Shown: positions 21,461-31,247 of the stretch, one piece after another
Numbering within the stretch: the first letter of the stretch is position 1
Layout of the letters: each line of letters starts with the position of its first letter
DNA from: Yarrowia lipolytica
Taxonomy: Eukaryota; Ascomycota; Dipodascomycetes; Dipodascales
Direction: 5' to 3'
DNA length: 64,000 nt
Assembly (NCBI RefSeq): GCF_001761485.1
Contig: NC_090774.1
Span: 2,356,001 to 2,420,000, forward strand
Notes under the pieces: model-generated
The model's input: only the letters and a program-made list of their open reading frames with translations
Told to the model about the DNA's origin: nothing
The model's database searches: none
Translations under genes and position numbers: made by a program

Positions 21461-22429
21461 TAAATCTTAAAAGGCGATAAAATAAAATCCTGGATATCAG
21501 AATTCTGACGATTTGTAGGCGCATTAGAATAAAAAAAAGGCGACGGTTTTTCGGGGTGTTGCAGATATCTGGAAGACTGGATAAATCGAGGTGTATATAT
21601 CACCTTTGAAAGTCCACCTGGCAAAGGTTTGAGGCTTATTGCAACCCTGGAGCTCGTTCTGGCGATACTCTTAGCAGAGGGGCCCAGCGAGGTTATACAG
21701 CATGGTGATGTGGAAAAAAAAAACAACAACAAAAAAACAACAACAAAAAGAAACCAACTGTAAGGGATCATCGGAACAAAAAAAGAAGTGGTTGGCGTGG
21801 TTGTTGTGTAGTGAGCGGATGTCTGAGCTGGAAGAATAGAAACTAAATAGCAGTGAAGAAGCACAATACTTGTCCTTGTATGACAGACCACTATATCATA
21901 CAAGAGGTTGTAACTGGGATGGATCTCTGTGACCGCGACTGTAGCTGTAAACGGGTTGCAAGTAGAGAGCTGAGTGACAGATCAGTCTAGAGAACTGTTG
22001 AAAGGGAAGTATCACATGTCTCCGAAAAAAAAAACACTGCTAGCGTCAATGTGAGTGCCATGTACCGGACAACATTGAACGGTAGACACGAGGCTGCAAT
22101 GACAACCGCTATCGTGATTGATTCGACTGGAAACACAAGATGAAGATGGCTGATCGGTTCATCTGCTTGACTTACATGCTGGATATATACGAGTCGCAGT
22201 GTGAGTTCCGACTCAGACTGGGGAGGATGCGACCAGATCGAAATCCAGGGCAGGTTCTACACCTTGCAGAGTGGAGCTGTCTCCCATTTCCAAGTCCAGA
22301 GTGTGGACGTTCGGGCTTTTCGAGAATGTCGAGCAGAAACAGGGTCGAGTTGGCGCATAAGTACCCTCTTTCGATCTGTTTAACCTGGAGTTGGGGTGTT
22401 ATTTTGGATTATGATAAAAAAGAAAGAAG

Positions 22430-22469
<40 letters not shown>

Positions 22470-22976
22470 AAAGAAAAAAGAAGACAGCGACAATTAGCAT
22501 GCAACCATAAGAGCGACACAAGAGACTCGAACTCAGAACACTTGTATCTGGCCACATGTGCTTCGTCTCTCAGTCTCTCCATCGCTTCTAAATTACCCCA
22601 ACATGTGCCAAAGTTCAATGCTAGACAGCAATAGGGTTCCCCCCACAATCTTGGGCAGATGAGAGTGGGGCGGAGGAGATGTCATGGTCAATTGTGGCGT
22701 CAATGGAGCGTTTAATGGGCCCAAAAGTTGATAGGGTCGTTCATTGACAGATTAGGATTGTAGCGGTCAAAAGAACCCCCCGAAAAAGTCCCTCGACACT
22801 CTCTCTACCATCTCCCCAAAATCGCCTCCATGTGATAAACTCTAGCGCGGGGCCGTTACTCTAACGAACTTAGAGACATTCACATGCGGAGGTACCGTAG
22901 CTACAAGTACCAGTAGAGGAAGTCCAAGTGGATAAATCGTCTTCCCGAATACCGACTTTTCTCACCACCAATTGAC
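21461..22976. other. Intergenic 1.5 kb
   Basis: No supported gene. It includes A-rich/AAC runs (21713-21750), and a long A-tract with G interruptions (22431-22490) that makes a spurious lysine-rich ORF. The last 100 bases hold GCTACAAGTACCAGTAG (22903-22919) before the hydrolase. Confidence 0.55.
22431..22490. repeat. Long A-tract
   Basis: About 30 consecutive A bases are followed by A-runs broken by single G bases. Confidence 0.9.
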
Positions 22977-24035
22977 ATGGCGCACCTCACCAAAGAATAC
23001 TACGAGCCGTTCCACCACGACGTGATTCTCGGCGGCAAGAGATGGCACTACCTGGACATTCCTCCGGAGGGCAAAGACAATGGCCGAGTGCTGGTTCTGG
23101 TCCATGGGTTCCCCGATTTCTGGTACGGCTGGCGCCACCAGATCCCCGTGTTCCGCAAGCGAGGCCACCGAATCATCCTGCCCACTCTGATGGGATTTCC
23201 GGGCTCCGAGGTACCCGAACCTCCGGCCATGGAGGAGTTTGAGGAGAACGAAGATGGCATCAACATCTACACGGAGCTGGGCCAGGAGGACGACTGTCGT
23301 GAGCTGCACTTTTACGGCTTCAAGTTCTTTGCTGACTGCATGGCCGAACTGCTCAAGAAGCTGAACATCAAGTCGGCCACGTTCCTGGGCCACGACTGGG
23401 GCGCCCACTACGTCCCCAAGGTCTGGGCCTACCACCCTGAGATTGTGGACGCCATTTCGTCGGCCTGCTGGTACTACCAGGTGCCCGAGCCCGAATGGGT
23501 GCCGCTGACCGACTTCTCCGACAAGTGGCCCACCACAAAGTACCAGCTGCAGTTTGGAGGAGACGCCGTCAACAACATTGGCCCCGGCATGATCCCCTTC
23601 TTCCTGCGACGGTCCTACACCGTGGGAGCCAACTTTGACGGCGAGCCGGACCCCGAGGCGCCCATGCACATGACCGAGGAGGAGTTTGCCGTGTACGAGG
23701 AGCACTTTTCCAAGGAGAAACGGTCGCTGGCCGGCCCCTTCACCTATTACCGCTCGCGAAAACTCAACTGGGAGCAGGACAAGGAGAACTTCCTCGATAA
23801 GGGGGCCACCAAGAAGGATCTGACCGTCAACGTGCCATACCTGTACATTGGCTCCACCAACGACATTGCTCTGATTCCCGAAATGTCCATGCACTTGGAC
23901 GAGTATGTGGAGAAGGGCAAGCTGACACGAGAGCACGTGCCCACCTCGCACTGGGCGCTGTTCGAGGCCCCCGACCAGATCAACAAGATCTATGTTGATT
24001 GGCTGGACAAGCTGGACAAGACTAGTAAGCTGTAG
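22977..24035 (+). CDS. Alpha/beta-hydrolase, soluble epoxide hydrolase-like
   Basis: This is probably a cytosolic epoxide hydrolase, which opens epoxides to diols through an aspartyl ester. The product is 352 residues without signal peptide. HGFPD (residues 43-47) is the oxyanion-hole HGxP motif. GHDWG places the nucleophile at Asp140, where lipases would have Ser. The catalytic His is His325 in SHWALFEAP. The acid is probably in GSTNDIALIP. The cap region has Tyr-rich segments (ACWYYQVPEPEW, GPFTYYRSRKLNW) that fit the two cap tyrosines used to polarise the epoxide. Haloalkane dehalogenases share the Asp nucleophile, but the tyrosine pattern favours an epoxide hydrolase. It heads a row of three plus-strand metabolic genes. 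Confidence 0.88.
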   Translation: MAHLTKEYYEPFHHDVILGGKRWHYLDIPPEGKDNGRVLVLVHGFPDFWYGWRHQIPVFRKRGHRIILPTLMGFPGSEVPEPPAMEEFEENEDGINIYTELGQEDDCRELHFYGFKFFADCMAELLKKLNIKSATFLGHDWGAHYVPKVWAYHPEIVDAISSACWYYQVPEPEWVPLTDFSDKWPTTKYQLQFGGDAVNNIGPGMIPFFLRRSYTVGANFDGEPDPEAPMHMTEEEFAVYEEHFSKEKRSLAGPFTYYRSRKLNWEQDKENFLDKGATKKDLTVNVPYLYIGSTNDIALIPEMSMHLDEYVEKGKLTREHVPTSHWALFEAPDQINKIYVDWLDKLDKTSKL

Positions 24036-24888
24036 ACACCATAATAGATGCCCATATTTGAATGATTTAGAATAACTACGGCTGCACTAGACACCGGTAG
24101 TTGGATCCTATCTGAGCTAATCTGGATAGCTAATCTATGTTGAGTATTTGTACAACTACAACTACAAGTAGTCGTACCCCGACGGGCACTTTTCAATTTG
24201 TAATCAATCTGACAATCTCTTAGACAACAACCAATCAAAGCAACGCAATAAGCCACTGGAAGATACACCCGAGAAGACAAGCCACTGGAAACAGATATCC
24301 AACCCTAAGCCACCAGCACGCACCGGGACTGAGTATCTCACGCCAGCGAGACCATCAACCAAGTCAGAAACCTGCGAGACCATCAACCAACACAAAAGCC
24401 AGCCCACAAGTCACACTTACTCAGCGGCTCCATAAGCGGATTCGGTCTGTGGCACATGGTTCTCACCGTGGCGTTCCGACTCAGGCTCATCTCCTAACAA
24501 ACTTTTTTTGCCAATGACGAGATGCAGCCACAAGCCACGATAATGCAAAGACATGCACCATAGATATGCAGAGGTTAGATAGAGTGGGCTTAAGCTGGAG
24601 GACGAGATTTGGAGCAAGACGTGGTGGAAAACATGAAAATTGGCGGGACAAAAAAGATGATTGTTTCTCTCTGGCCCCGTCGCCATCACGTGACCGCCAA
24701 CATGCTACCAGCCGCCTTGGCCCACCCTACTCTGCCGTTGCGCGCTAGCCAAACGTCATTCAGAGTTGTGGCTTGGGGCGGAGATGGCGGAGTAGCATTT
24801 GCTCAATCTGGGGGGTGTATAAGAAGGAAGGGTTGGGATTTTGGTCCATGAGATCAATCTTGGACGTGTTTGTTTCTTTCTATCCATC
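24036..24888. other. Intergenic hydrolase-MDR
   Basis: No gene seen. There are repeats of AAGCCACTGGAA and CGAGACCATCAACCAA (about 24249-24390). GTATAAGAAGG near 24817-24827 is a possible TATA element 60-70 bases before the MDR ATG. Confidence 0.55.
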
Positions 24889-26172
24889 ATGCCTACCGTC
24901 AAAGGCCCCATTCGACAAGTGCAGCTAGATATCCCTTCTTTAGTGGAGAGAAAGAGAGCCCGAGACTCCAGTGTCGAGACTCCTGGACCCCAAGACGAAC
25001 AGCTTTTCGACAAGAAGGTGAAGGTGGAGGTTAAAGAAGAGGTTGAAGAAGAGATTGAGGATGGCCTGGACTCCTCGGACGACTCGGACACAACCACCAT
25101 CGACGTGTCCAACCACACTGTTGTTCTTCTGGACAAGAAGGGACCATATACCCATTCATTAACCTCTCACACACGGTACACTCCTGGCTCCGACGAGGTT
25201 CTGGTGCGCAACAAGGTCATTGGATTGAATCCCATTGATTGGAAGGCGGTGCGATATGGCTTTGGAGTGTATTCGTTCCCCTGGATCAATGGAAGAGAGT
25301 CTGCCGGCATTGTGGAGAGCGTAGGACAAGACGTGACCCGAGTGAGACCAGGAGACGAGGTGATTGTCACTTCCACTTCCTACAGAGACAACCGAACATC
25401 CACTTTTCAGCAGTACACAATAGCCAAGGGCTCGAATCTGATTCTCAAGCCCCGCAAAATCAGTTTCAGCGCCGCAGCCACTCTGGGTGTTGGGGCCGTC
25501 ACTTCCACTCTAGCATTTGCCGACAATCTGAACATTCTTTCTCTCGACGAGCTTCCCACCCCCAAACCGTCGCCGAAAGAGTCCGAGTCGTGGGTCGTGG
25601 TATGGGGAGGTGCCTGTGTCACGGGTATCTACGCCATTCAACTGGCCAAGCATCTCGACTTCAACGTGTTGGCTGTATCCAGTAAAGAGTCGGCAAACTA
25701 CGTTAAGTCTTTTGGAGCAGACGTGGTGCTGGATAGACACGATATTGCGGGCAAGGAGCAGGACTCTATCATTGCAGCCATACCCGAGGGTCACAGTGTT
25801 TCACACGGCTTTGACTGTGTGGGAAGCACCAGTAGCAGCCATCTGGCAAGTGTTCTCAGTCAGCAGAATACTAGTAGTACAGAAAAAGTGCCGCTGGTGT
25901 GTCTTGTCAAGTCTCCTTCCAAGCCCGAGGAGCTGGCTCGATATGACGACACCAAGGTCCGCATCGAGTCGGTGCTCATCAAAAAGTTCCACGAAGATCT
26001 CGACCACGGTCTCAAGGTGTCACGGTACCTGGAGCAGCTTCTGGAGCTGGACATATTGCGGCCCGCCCAGCACCAGGAGATTGCCGGAGGTCTTCAATTG
26101 GGCGTCATAGAGGGTCTTCGCAAGCTCGAGCACGACAATATCAGAGCACAAAAGTTGGTGGTTCCAGTGTAG
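24889..26172 (+). CDS. MDR-family zinc-less alcohol dehydrogenase/enoyl reductase
   Basis: This is an NADPH-type quinone/enoyl reductase of the medium-chain dehydrogenase family. The product is 427 residues, longer than the usual 330-370 because of an N-terminal tail. The GroES-like domain shows VLVRNKVIGLNPIDWKAV, GRESAGIVESVG and VRPGDEVIV. The Rossmann part has VVWGGACVTGIYAIQLAKHL, where AxxGxxG is usual, and the FDCVG motif. No zinc ligands (GHE) are present. The first about 65 residues are charged: KRARDSS, KKVKVEVKEEVEEE and DSSDDSD, resembling a nuclear signal plus acidic patch. The start is the first in-frame ATG. The fungal relatives often act as trans-enoyl reductases or toxD-like proteins; the substrate is unknown. 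Confidence 0.85.
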   Translation: MPTVKGPIRQVQLDIPSLVERKRARDSSVETPGPQDEQLFDKKVKVEVKEEVEEEIEDGLDSSDDSDTTTIDVSNHTVVLLDKKGPYTHSLTSHTRYTPGSDEVLVRNKVIGLNPIDWKAVRYGFGVYSFPWINGRESAGIVESVGQDVTRVRPGDEVIVTSTSYRDNRTSTFQQYTIAKGSNLILKPRKISFSAAATLGVGAVTSTLAFADNLNILSLDELPTPKPSPKESESWVVVWGGACVTGIYAIQLAKHLDFNVLAVSSKESANYVKSFGADVVLDRHDIAGKEQDSIIAAIPEGHSVSHGFDCVGSTSSSHLASVLSQQNTSSTEKVPLVCLVKSPSKPEELARYDDTKVRIESVLIKKFHEDLDHGLKVSRYLEQLLELDILRPAQHQEIAGGLQLGVIEGLRKLEHDNIRAQKLVVPV

Positions 26173-26427
26173 CCAGAGTATATAGATAATGAATCTTAGA
26201 CCAGAGGACATGGCGACAAGCACGCTTGGAACGCCGCAAACGCCATTAGTGGGCAAATAGAGAGCAATTGCTGCTGGAACCGCTTGTACCAGCCACATTA
26301 CACCATCAGTAACCTCTAGATTTGTCTCGCTTTCAGCCATGACGCGATAATAGCCTTCAAAGCAAAAGTGTGGCTGGAGAGTATAAGAGGAGTGTCCAAT
26401 CTGGGGTAGATTTGAATCTTCACTGAG

Positions 26428-28029
26428 ATGGACGTCAACAGTTACAAGGGAGTGGAGAACGGCAAAGTGGCCGTGTCGGAACCGGTGAAAACCCCCGACA
26501 AGAAAAAAATCATCCTCAATGCCTTCGTCATGAACACACCCAACCATCTCAACCCGGGGCTTTGGAGACACCCCGACAACCAGCAGAAAAACTGGAACAA
26601 TCTGGACTATTGGGTCAATCTGGCCCAATTGCTGGAGAAGGGCAAGTTCCACGCCATGTTTGTGGCCGACACGGCTGGAATCTACGATGTTTACAAGTCC
26701 GACAAGGATACTGCGGTCAGGACTGGCACTCAGTATCCGGTCAACGACCCGCTCTATCTGGTTCCTGCTCTGTCGCTGGCCACCAAGAATATCGGCTTTG
26801 GAATCACCGTTTCCACCACCTATGACGTGCCCTATGCTCTGGCCCGTCGTTTTGCCACCGTCGATCATCTGTCCAAGGGCAGAGTAGCCTGGAACATTGT
26901 CACGTCGTATCTGGAGTCTGGTGCTCTCAACCACGGTCTGGACCACCAGGTGCCCCATGACGAGCGGTACAACATTGCCGACGAGTATCTGGATGTAACG
27001 TACAAACTGTGGGAGTCTTCATGGCGAGAAGATGCGCTCAAGAAGGACGTGGAGGCCAATGTTCTTGCCGACCCCGAGCTCGTCAAGTACATCAACCACA
27101 AGGGCAAGTATTTCAAGGTCCCTGGCCCCGCCATCACTTCACCCTCACCCCAGAGAACCCCGTTTCTGTTTCAGGCAGGCATGTCGACGGCTGGTCGCAA
27201 GTTTGCCTCCAAGCACGCCGAGGCGGTGTTTGTGGCCGGGCCTACGCCGCAGTTCATTCGAAAGTCGGTCGATGATCTCCGCGAGCAGGTTTCCAAGCTC
27301 GGACGAGACCCCCAGAGCATCAAGGCCATTCCCGTGGTGTTTGCCATTGTGGCCGAGACCGACGAGCTTGCCCGACAGAAGTACGATGACTACTTTTCGT
27401 ACGTGGATCCCGAGGGAGCTCTGGCTCTTTTTGGAGGCTGGTTTGGGCTCGATGTCAGCAAGTATCCCGACGATCTGGACCTGCGAAAGGTGACCGATAA
27501 CGACACTCTGGTCAAGTCGATTGAGCAGTGGGCCGCGTCTTCCAACGACTCTGACGGGCTGTGGAACAAGTGGCGGGTGGCTAAGGAGTTTGCCATTGGA
27601 GGCCGAGGCGACGTGATTATCGGGTCTCCGGCCACTGTGGCCGATCGACTGGAGGAATGGGTGGAGGTGGGCGACGTGGACGGGTTCAATCTGGCCAACG
27701 CCATCATTCCAGGCACCTACGAGGCCATCATTGAGCTGCTGATTCCCGAGCTCCAGAAACGCGGTCGGTTCTGGGAGGACTATGCTGTTCCTGGCGGCAC
27801 TCTTCGAGAGAACGTTTTTGCCACGCCCGGCCTGCCTCATCTGCGAGACGACCATCCCGCCAAAAAGTACACTTGGAAGAAAGACGAGCCGTTTCCGCTG
27901 GACGAGGAGGGCAACTTGCGTGAGGGGAACACATCTGAGGAGACCTCTGACGGTCAGAACAAGCCCGAGGAGGTCACTGGACCAGCTTCTGACGAGCCTG
28001 TTGCAAAGAGAGCAAAGGTTTCAGTTTAA
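26428..28029 (+). CDS. NtaA/SnaA/DszA-type FMN-dependent monooxygenase
   Basis: This is a flavin-dependent monooxygenase of the bacterial luciferase-like group, using FMNH2 from a separate reductase to oxidise small organic compounds such as nitrilotriacetate or sulfur heterocycles. The product is 533 residues. Typical segments are ILNAFVMNTPNHLNPGLWRH, YWVNLAQLLEKGKFHAMFVA, NDPLYLVPALSLATKNIGFG, STTYDVPYALARRFATVDHL and GRVAWNIVTSYLESGALN. The C-terminal RGDVIIGSPATVADRLEEW and DGFNLANAIIPGTYE are also family features. The last about 60 residues are an acidic tail ending AKRAKVSV. A GTATAAGAGG box is about 50 bases upstream. The family is widespread in bacteria and many fungi but absent from S. 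cerevisiae, so ancient transfer is plausible. Confidence 0.9.
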   Translation: MDVNSYKGVENGKVAVSEPVKTPDKKKIILNAFVMNTPNHLNPGLWRHPDNQQKNWNNLDYWVNLAQLLEKGKFHAMFVADTAGIYDVYKSDKDTAVRTGTQYPVNDPLYLVPALSLATKNIGFGITVSTTYDVPYALARRFATVDHLSKGRVAWNIVTSYLESGALNHGLDHQVPHDERYNIADEYLDVTYKLWESSWREDALKKDVEANVLADPELVKYINHKGKYFKVPGPAITSPSPQRTPFLFQAGMSTAGRKFASKHAEAVFVAGPTPQFIRKSVDDLREQVSKLGRDPQSIKAIPVVFAIVAETDELARQKYDDYFSYVDPEGALALFGGWFGLDVSKYPDDLDLRKVTDNDTLVKSIEQWAASSNDSDGLWNKWRVAKEFAIGGRGDVIIGSPATVADRLEEWVEVGDVDGFNLANAIIPGTYEAIIELLIPELQKRGRFWEDYAVPGGTLRENVFATPGLPHLRDDHPAKKYTWKKDEPFPLDEEGNLREGNTSEETSDGQNKPEEVTGPASDEPVAKRAKVSV

Positions 28030-28227
28030 AATAGACACATAGAAACACGAGGTGGAGAAACACGAGGTGGAGAAAGAAAAAAAAGAGGCTGACTATATGT
28101 ATTGTGGTTGAGTGGGGGTCAGAGTATGGCGATTAGTTATGGTGGTTGGTAAACTAGTCTATAGCGGATGCACCGAAAGTTGTGATAGTTCTCGGCCTGG
28201 CTACCACCACTGTAACGTGAAGCGCGC

Positions 28228-28412
28228 TATTGGTAATATCGTACAAGTATTGGTAGTATCGTACAACTACTGGTGATAACGTACAATTACTGGTGATATC
28301 GTACAACTATGTGGTGTATCGTAACAACTAGTGTGGATATCGTACAACTAGTGGTGATATGTGCAACTACTGGTCGTACAACTACTGGCCGCACAACTAC
28401 TGGTAGTATCGC
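28228..28412. repeat. GTACAACTACTGGTGATATC degenerate tandem array
   Basis: About nine imperfect copies of a 20-base unit (variants GTACAAGTATTGGTAGTATC, GTACAACTAGTGGTGATAT) lie in tandem downstream of the FMN monooxygenase. Confidence 0.85.
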
Positions 28413-28594
28413 ACCACGGCACGAACTGCCTCCGTTATTCCATTCGTTCCCACTTTCGACTTTGTCCCATGGTGCCTTGTTCGGTTCATATCCACACTCC
28501 ATGTCCAGCATTCCTTGTCTGCCTGCCCCAAAGACAGCCATGCGCACCTGCAGCGTCCGTGAATATTTTGTGGGGTAGCGAGCCGGATCGAAAA

Positions 28595-28647
28595 GTTGCC
28601 ACATTGGCGAAGGTTGCCACATTGGCGAAGGTAGCTACATTGGCGAA
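28595..28647. repeat. 18-bp tandem repeat
   Basis: Three copies of GTTGCCACATTGGCGAAG, the third changed to GTAGCTACATTGGCGAA. Confidence 0.9.
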
Positions 28648-29401
28648 CCGTCGCCGAGCTTCTCTTCCTCGACGTTGGACCGCTGACGCCAGCGTTAGTC
28701 GGGTCTGACAGGATTGGTGGGTGATACTGTACTGGCCGAAAAAGAAAATCACGCTGGTCATCGTACTTACAGTACACCATCGATATTGTACTCTTGTACG
28801 TACATGTACAACACTCGCACTTGCCAGCTCCGACAGTTTAATATAACTTTACCGTTTGACTGACAAGTACGCACGGGCCGGAGAAGACTGAGAGATGTCT
28901 GTAAAGGGCAAAAAGTCGAGCTGCGACACTTGTGGGCATTCGCAGCAACACCTCCAGTCCCAAACAAAGCCCTTGTTGGCATGGTATTGTTTAGACCGTA
29001 CTTGTGGGCGTGGGGGGCTCGTGGGGGACCCGTGGGGGCTTGTGGGGGGCCCCAAAATATACACCAAACACAATCCCTAACGACGCACGCAAACAGGTTT
29101 CAAACAAGCCCCGTATTGGCCGTGTTGATGTTCGGCGAAGGTTGGCCACGGCCTCTCGTATTTTTCCATCTAGCTCTCCTATCTGAACCACAGTGCATGT
29201 TAGATGCAAGCAAGTGCATATTGTACATAGGTACGAAGTGCCAAAAAAGACCCCACTCTGGTCCCCGGCACCACAGGTCTTACCGGTAGCCGTAGCCGTA
29301 GCGAGGAGAACGTACGTGTATATATAAGCGGGAGAAAATAAAAGACGGAGGGCTTGTGGCGCTATCCATTTCGCAGCACAAGTCAAGATTTTTGTCGCCA
29401 A

Positions 29402-30610
29402 ATGTCTTCCTATCCGCAAAGTTCAACGTTTCTCTTCCCCAACACTCAACAGACATTGTCCTACAGACACGAGAGGTACTACACCTCACCACCGCCACCA
29501 CCGTGCATTGAGGGCAACTACTACTCTTCGGTACCGCTGGATATTCCCTGTACCAGAGACAGAAATTTGCTCACCGATGACTACCTCCTTACAACCCCTC
29601 TGGCGTCTCCTCCAGATCTCCATCTGGGCAGCCAACATGAAGCCTCTTGGGGCTCCCACCAACAAGATATTGCTGCGGTATTGTTTGGTGCGACCAACGA
29701 CAATGTGGCCTCGTCTAGGTACAGTGTCGCTCATGGCCTGGAACCTGCTCATGTGCTATCTAGTTCGTGGCCTGGTCACACAGGTGCTGCAGATGGAGGA
29801 TATCTTTCCCTCGATACTACGCCCGGATCTCTGTCCACCAGCCAATCTGATCTCTCTGGTGGTCTACCTGTTGAGACTCCCCCGAGCGACCTAGACGGTG
29901 CCACGGCCGAAGAGACAGACGTCTTTTCCCTGCACATGATGTCGCCGTTCCTGTCGCCCTATCTTCAGCCCCGACTGCCCTCCGCTGAGACCACCTCACA
30001 CAATCCATCACCCACCGCGCTGTTCGATCCGCTGCCGTCCACACCGCCAGACACAGAAGCTGCCCACGTGCCTCGAAGCGAGGGCCCACAAAAATGCGGC
30101 ATTCTGGCCCTGCTCATGGCCAACCCAGCCATGTGGCGCCAGGCAACCCTCTCCAAGAAAGGCACCTACGTGTGCAGCCACTGCACGTCCCTGGGCAACC
30201 CCAGAAAGTTCAGCAACCTGGCTGCGCTGGCCGCCCACTTTGACCACCACGAGGTGATGCGTCTGTGCAAGTGTGACTACACCAGCTGCGTGTGGTCCCT
30301 GATCGGCTTTTCGTCCATGCCCGAGAAGATGCGACACCTGAGATCCCAACACAGTAACAAGCACTACAAGTGCGGGGCGTGTCAACGGGCGTTTCTCAGG
30401 GGCGACTCTCTCAAACGACATCTGCGATTAGTTCATGGCCAAGAACACACAACCGCTGCCGAAATCAACGAAATGACCGTCATGGGGCCGTTTGAGCCTA
30501 CGGTGAGAAGGACTAGTACTGCGACCAGCAGTTCGAACCGCTCCAGCACCAAATCCCCACCGCCCTCCACCTACGAGCCGGTGTTTGATTTTCTCTGTTT
30601 GACTCCTTAA
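29402..30610 (+). CDS. C2H2 zinc-finger protein, probable transcription factor
   Basis: A 402-residue protein whose long Ser/Pro-rich N-terminal half (PPPPPC, SPPDLHLGSQ, SLSTSQSD) looks disordered and could be an activation region. The C-terminal third has a clean C2H2 finger, YKCGACQRAFLRGDSLKRH with HLRLVH. Before it are two degenerate Cys/His clusters: YVCSHCTSLGNPRKF with HFDHH, and LCKCDYTSCVW with MRHLRSQH. The start is the first in-frame ATG after TATATAAG. One classical finger with atypical neighbours resembles many fungal regulators; the target genes are unknown. It lies directly after the FMN monooxygenase cluster on the same strand, but nothing in the sequence links the two. Confidence 0.85.
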   Translation: MSSYPQSSTFLFPNTQQTLSYRHERYYTSPPPPPCIEGNYYSSVPLDIPCTRDRNLLTDDYLLTTPLASPPDLHLGSQHEASWGSHQQDIAAVLFGATNDNVASSRYSVAHGLEPAHVLSSSWPGHTGAADGGYLSLDTTPGSLSTSQSDLSGGLPVETPPSDLDGATAEETDVFSLHMMSPFLSPYLQPRLPSAETTSHNPSPTALFDPLPSTPPDTEAAHVPRSEGPQKCGILALLMANPAMWRQATLSKKGTYVCSHCTSLGNPRKFSNLAALAAHFDHHEVMRLCKCDYTSCVWSLIGFSSMPEKMRHLRSQHSNKHYKCGACQRAFLRGDSLKRHLRLVHGQEHTTAAEINEMTVMGPFEPTVRRTSTATSSSNRSSTKSPPPSTYEPVFDFLCLTP

Positions 30611-31247
30611 CCGGATCATTATCAAAATGTAATTATAACATGAAAAAGCAAAGCAGAAAAGTAACAAACCAAAACAAACAGTACATAATTCATCAATGTT
30701 CCTGATGAATCCTTATGAGTTTACAATCAGGATGAATTACCGCCATTCATCAAAGTCGAACACATGTATTTCTATATTCTATATAGAACCGATCACCGAT
30801 CGCCAATCATCACCGTCAACGCGGTTCGATGCTAAGAGTTAGTATGTTTTGATGAAATCAATTGTTTCCTAAGAAACGTTTCAGAAGTAAAAAAATAAGG
30901 TAGCTTGGGTTTTTCCACACCGACATAACGTCTCGAGCCAAATGCACTCTTGTCATCAGTTTAACGTGTCCTCAACCGAACCTGTTGTACTCACTTTTGG
31001 CCAATGTCGTGATGAAGAAAAGACGAAGTTTTTCCACACCTTATATAATGGGAGGACGGAGGATAACCCTAAGTGTAATTTTGGGACTTGTAATTTACCC
31101 TGTCGGGGTGGGCAAGATGAACGTTGTGCGGTGTTGCAGGCAGGATTACTAAGCCTTCAACGGCTCTTGGACATACAATCATTATATTCATTATATTCAT
31201 TATCATTCATAAGAGAAATCGCCAGCTAGAACTGCAGCTTGCTCGGT
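30611..31247. other. Intergenic between convergent zinc-finger gene and VPS29
   Basis: AT-rich flank with no gene. AGTTTTTCCACACC-like segments occur twice (about 30909 and 31026). Confidence 0.5.

Larger units (their letters stand above)
28030..29401. other. Intergenic with tandem repeats
   Basis: No gene is supported. It holds the GTACAACTACTGGTGATATC array (28228-28412), three 18-base TTGCCACATTGGCGAAG units (28595-28647) and a G-rich GTGGGGG stretch (28990-29050). TATATAAG at 29318-29325 is a TATA box about 80 bases before the zinc-finger ATG. Confidence 0.6.

Noticed and set aside
22140-22634. Plus-strand ORF of 164 codons with a polylysine run
   Set aside because: The lysine run is only the genomic A-tract; nothing else in it looks coding.
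22962-23951. Minus-strand ORF of 329 codons
   Set aside because: Shadow of the epoxide hydrolase-like gene; no conserved motifs.
26020-26958. Minus-strand ORF of 312 codons
   Set aside because: Shadow across the ends of the MDR and FMN monooxygenase genes.
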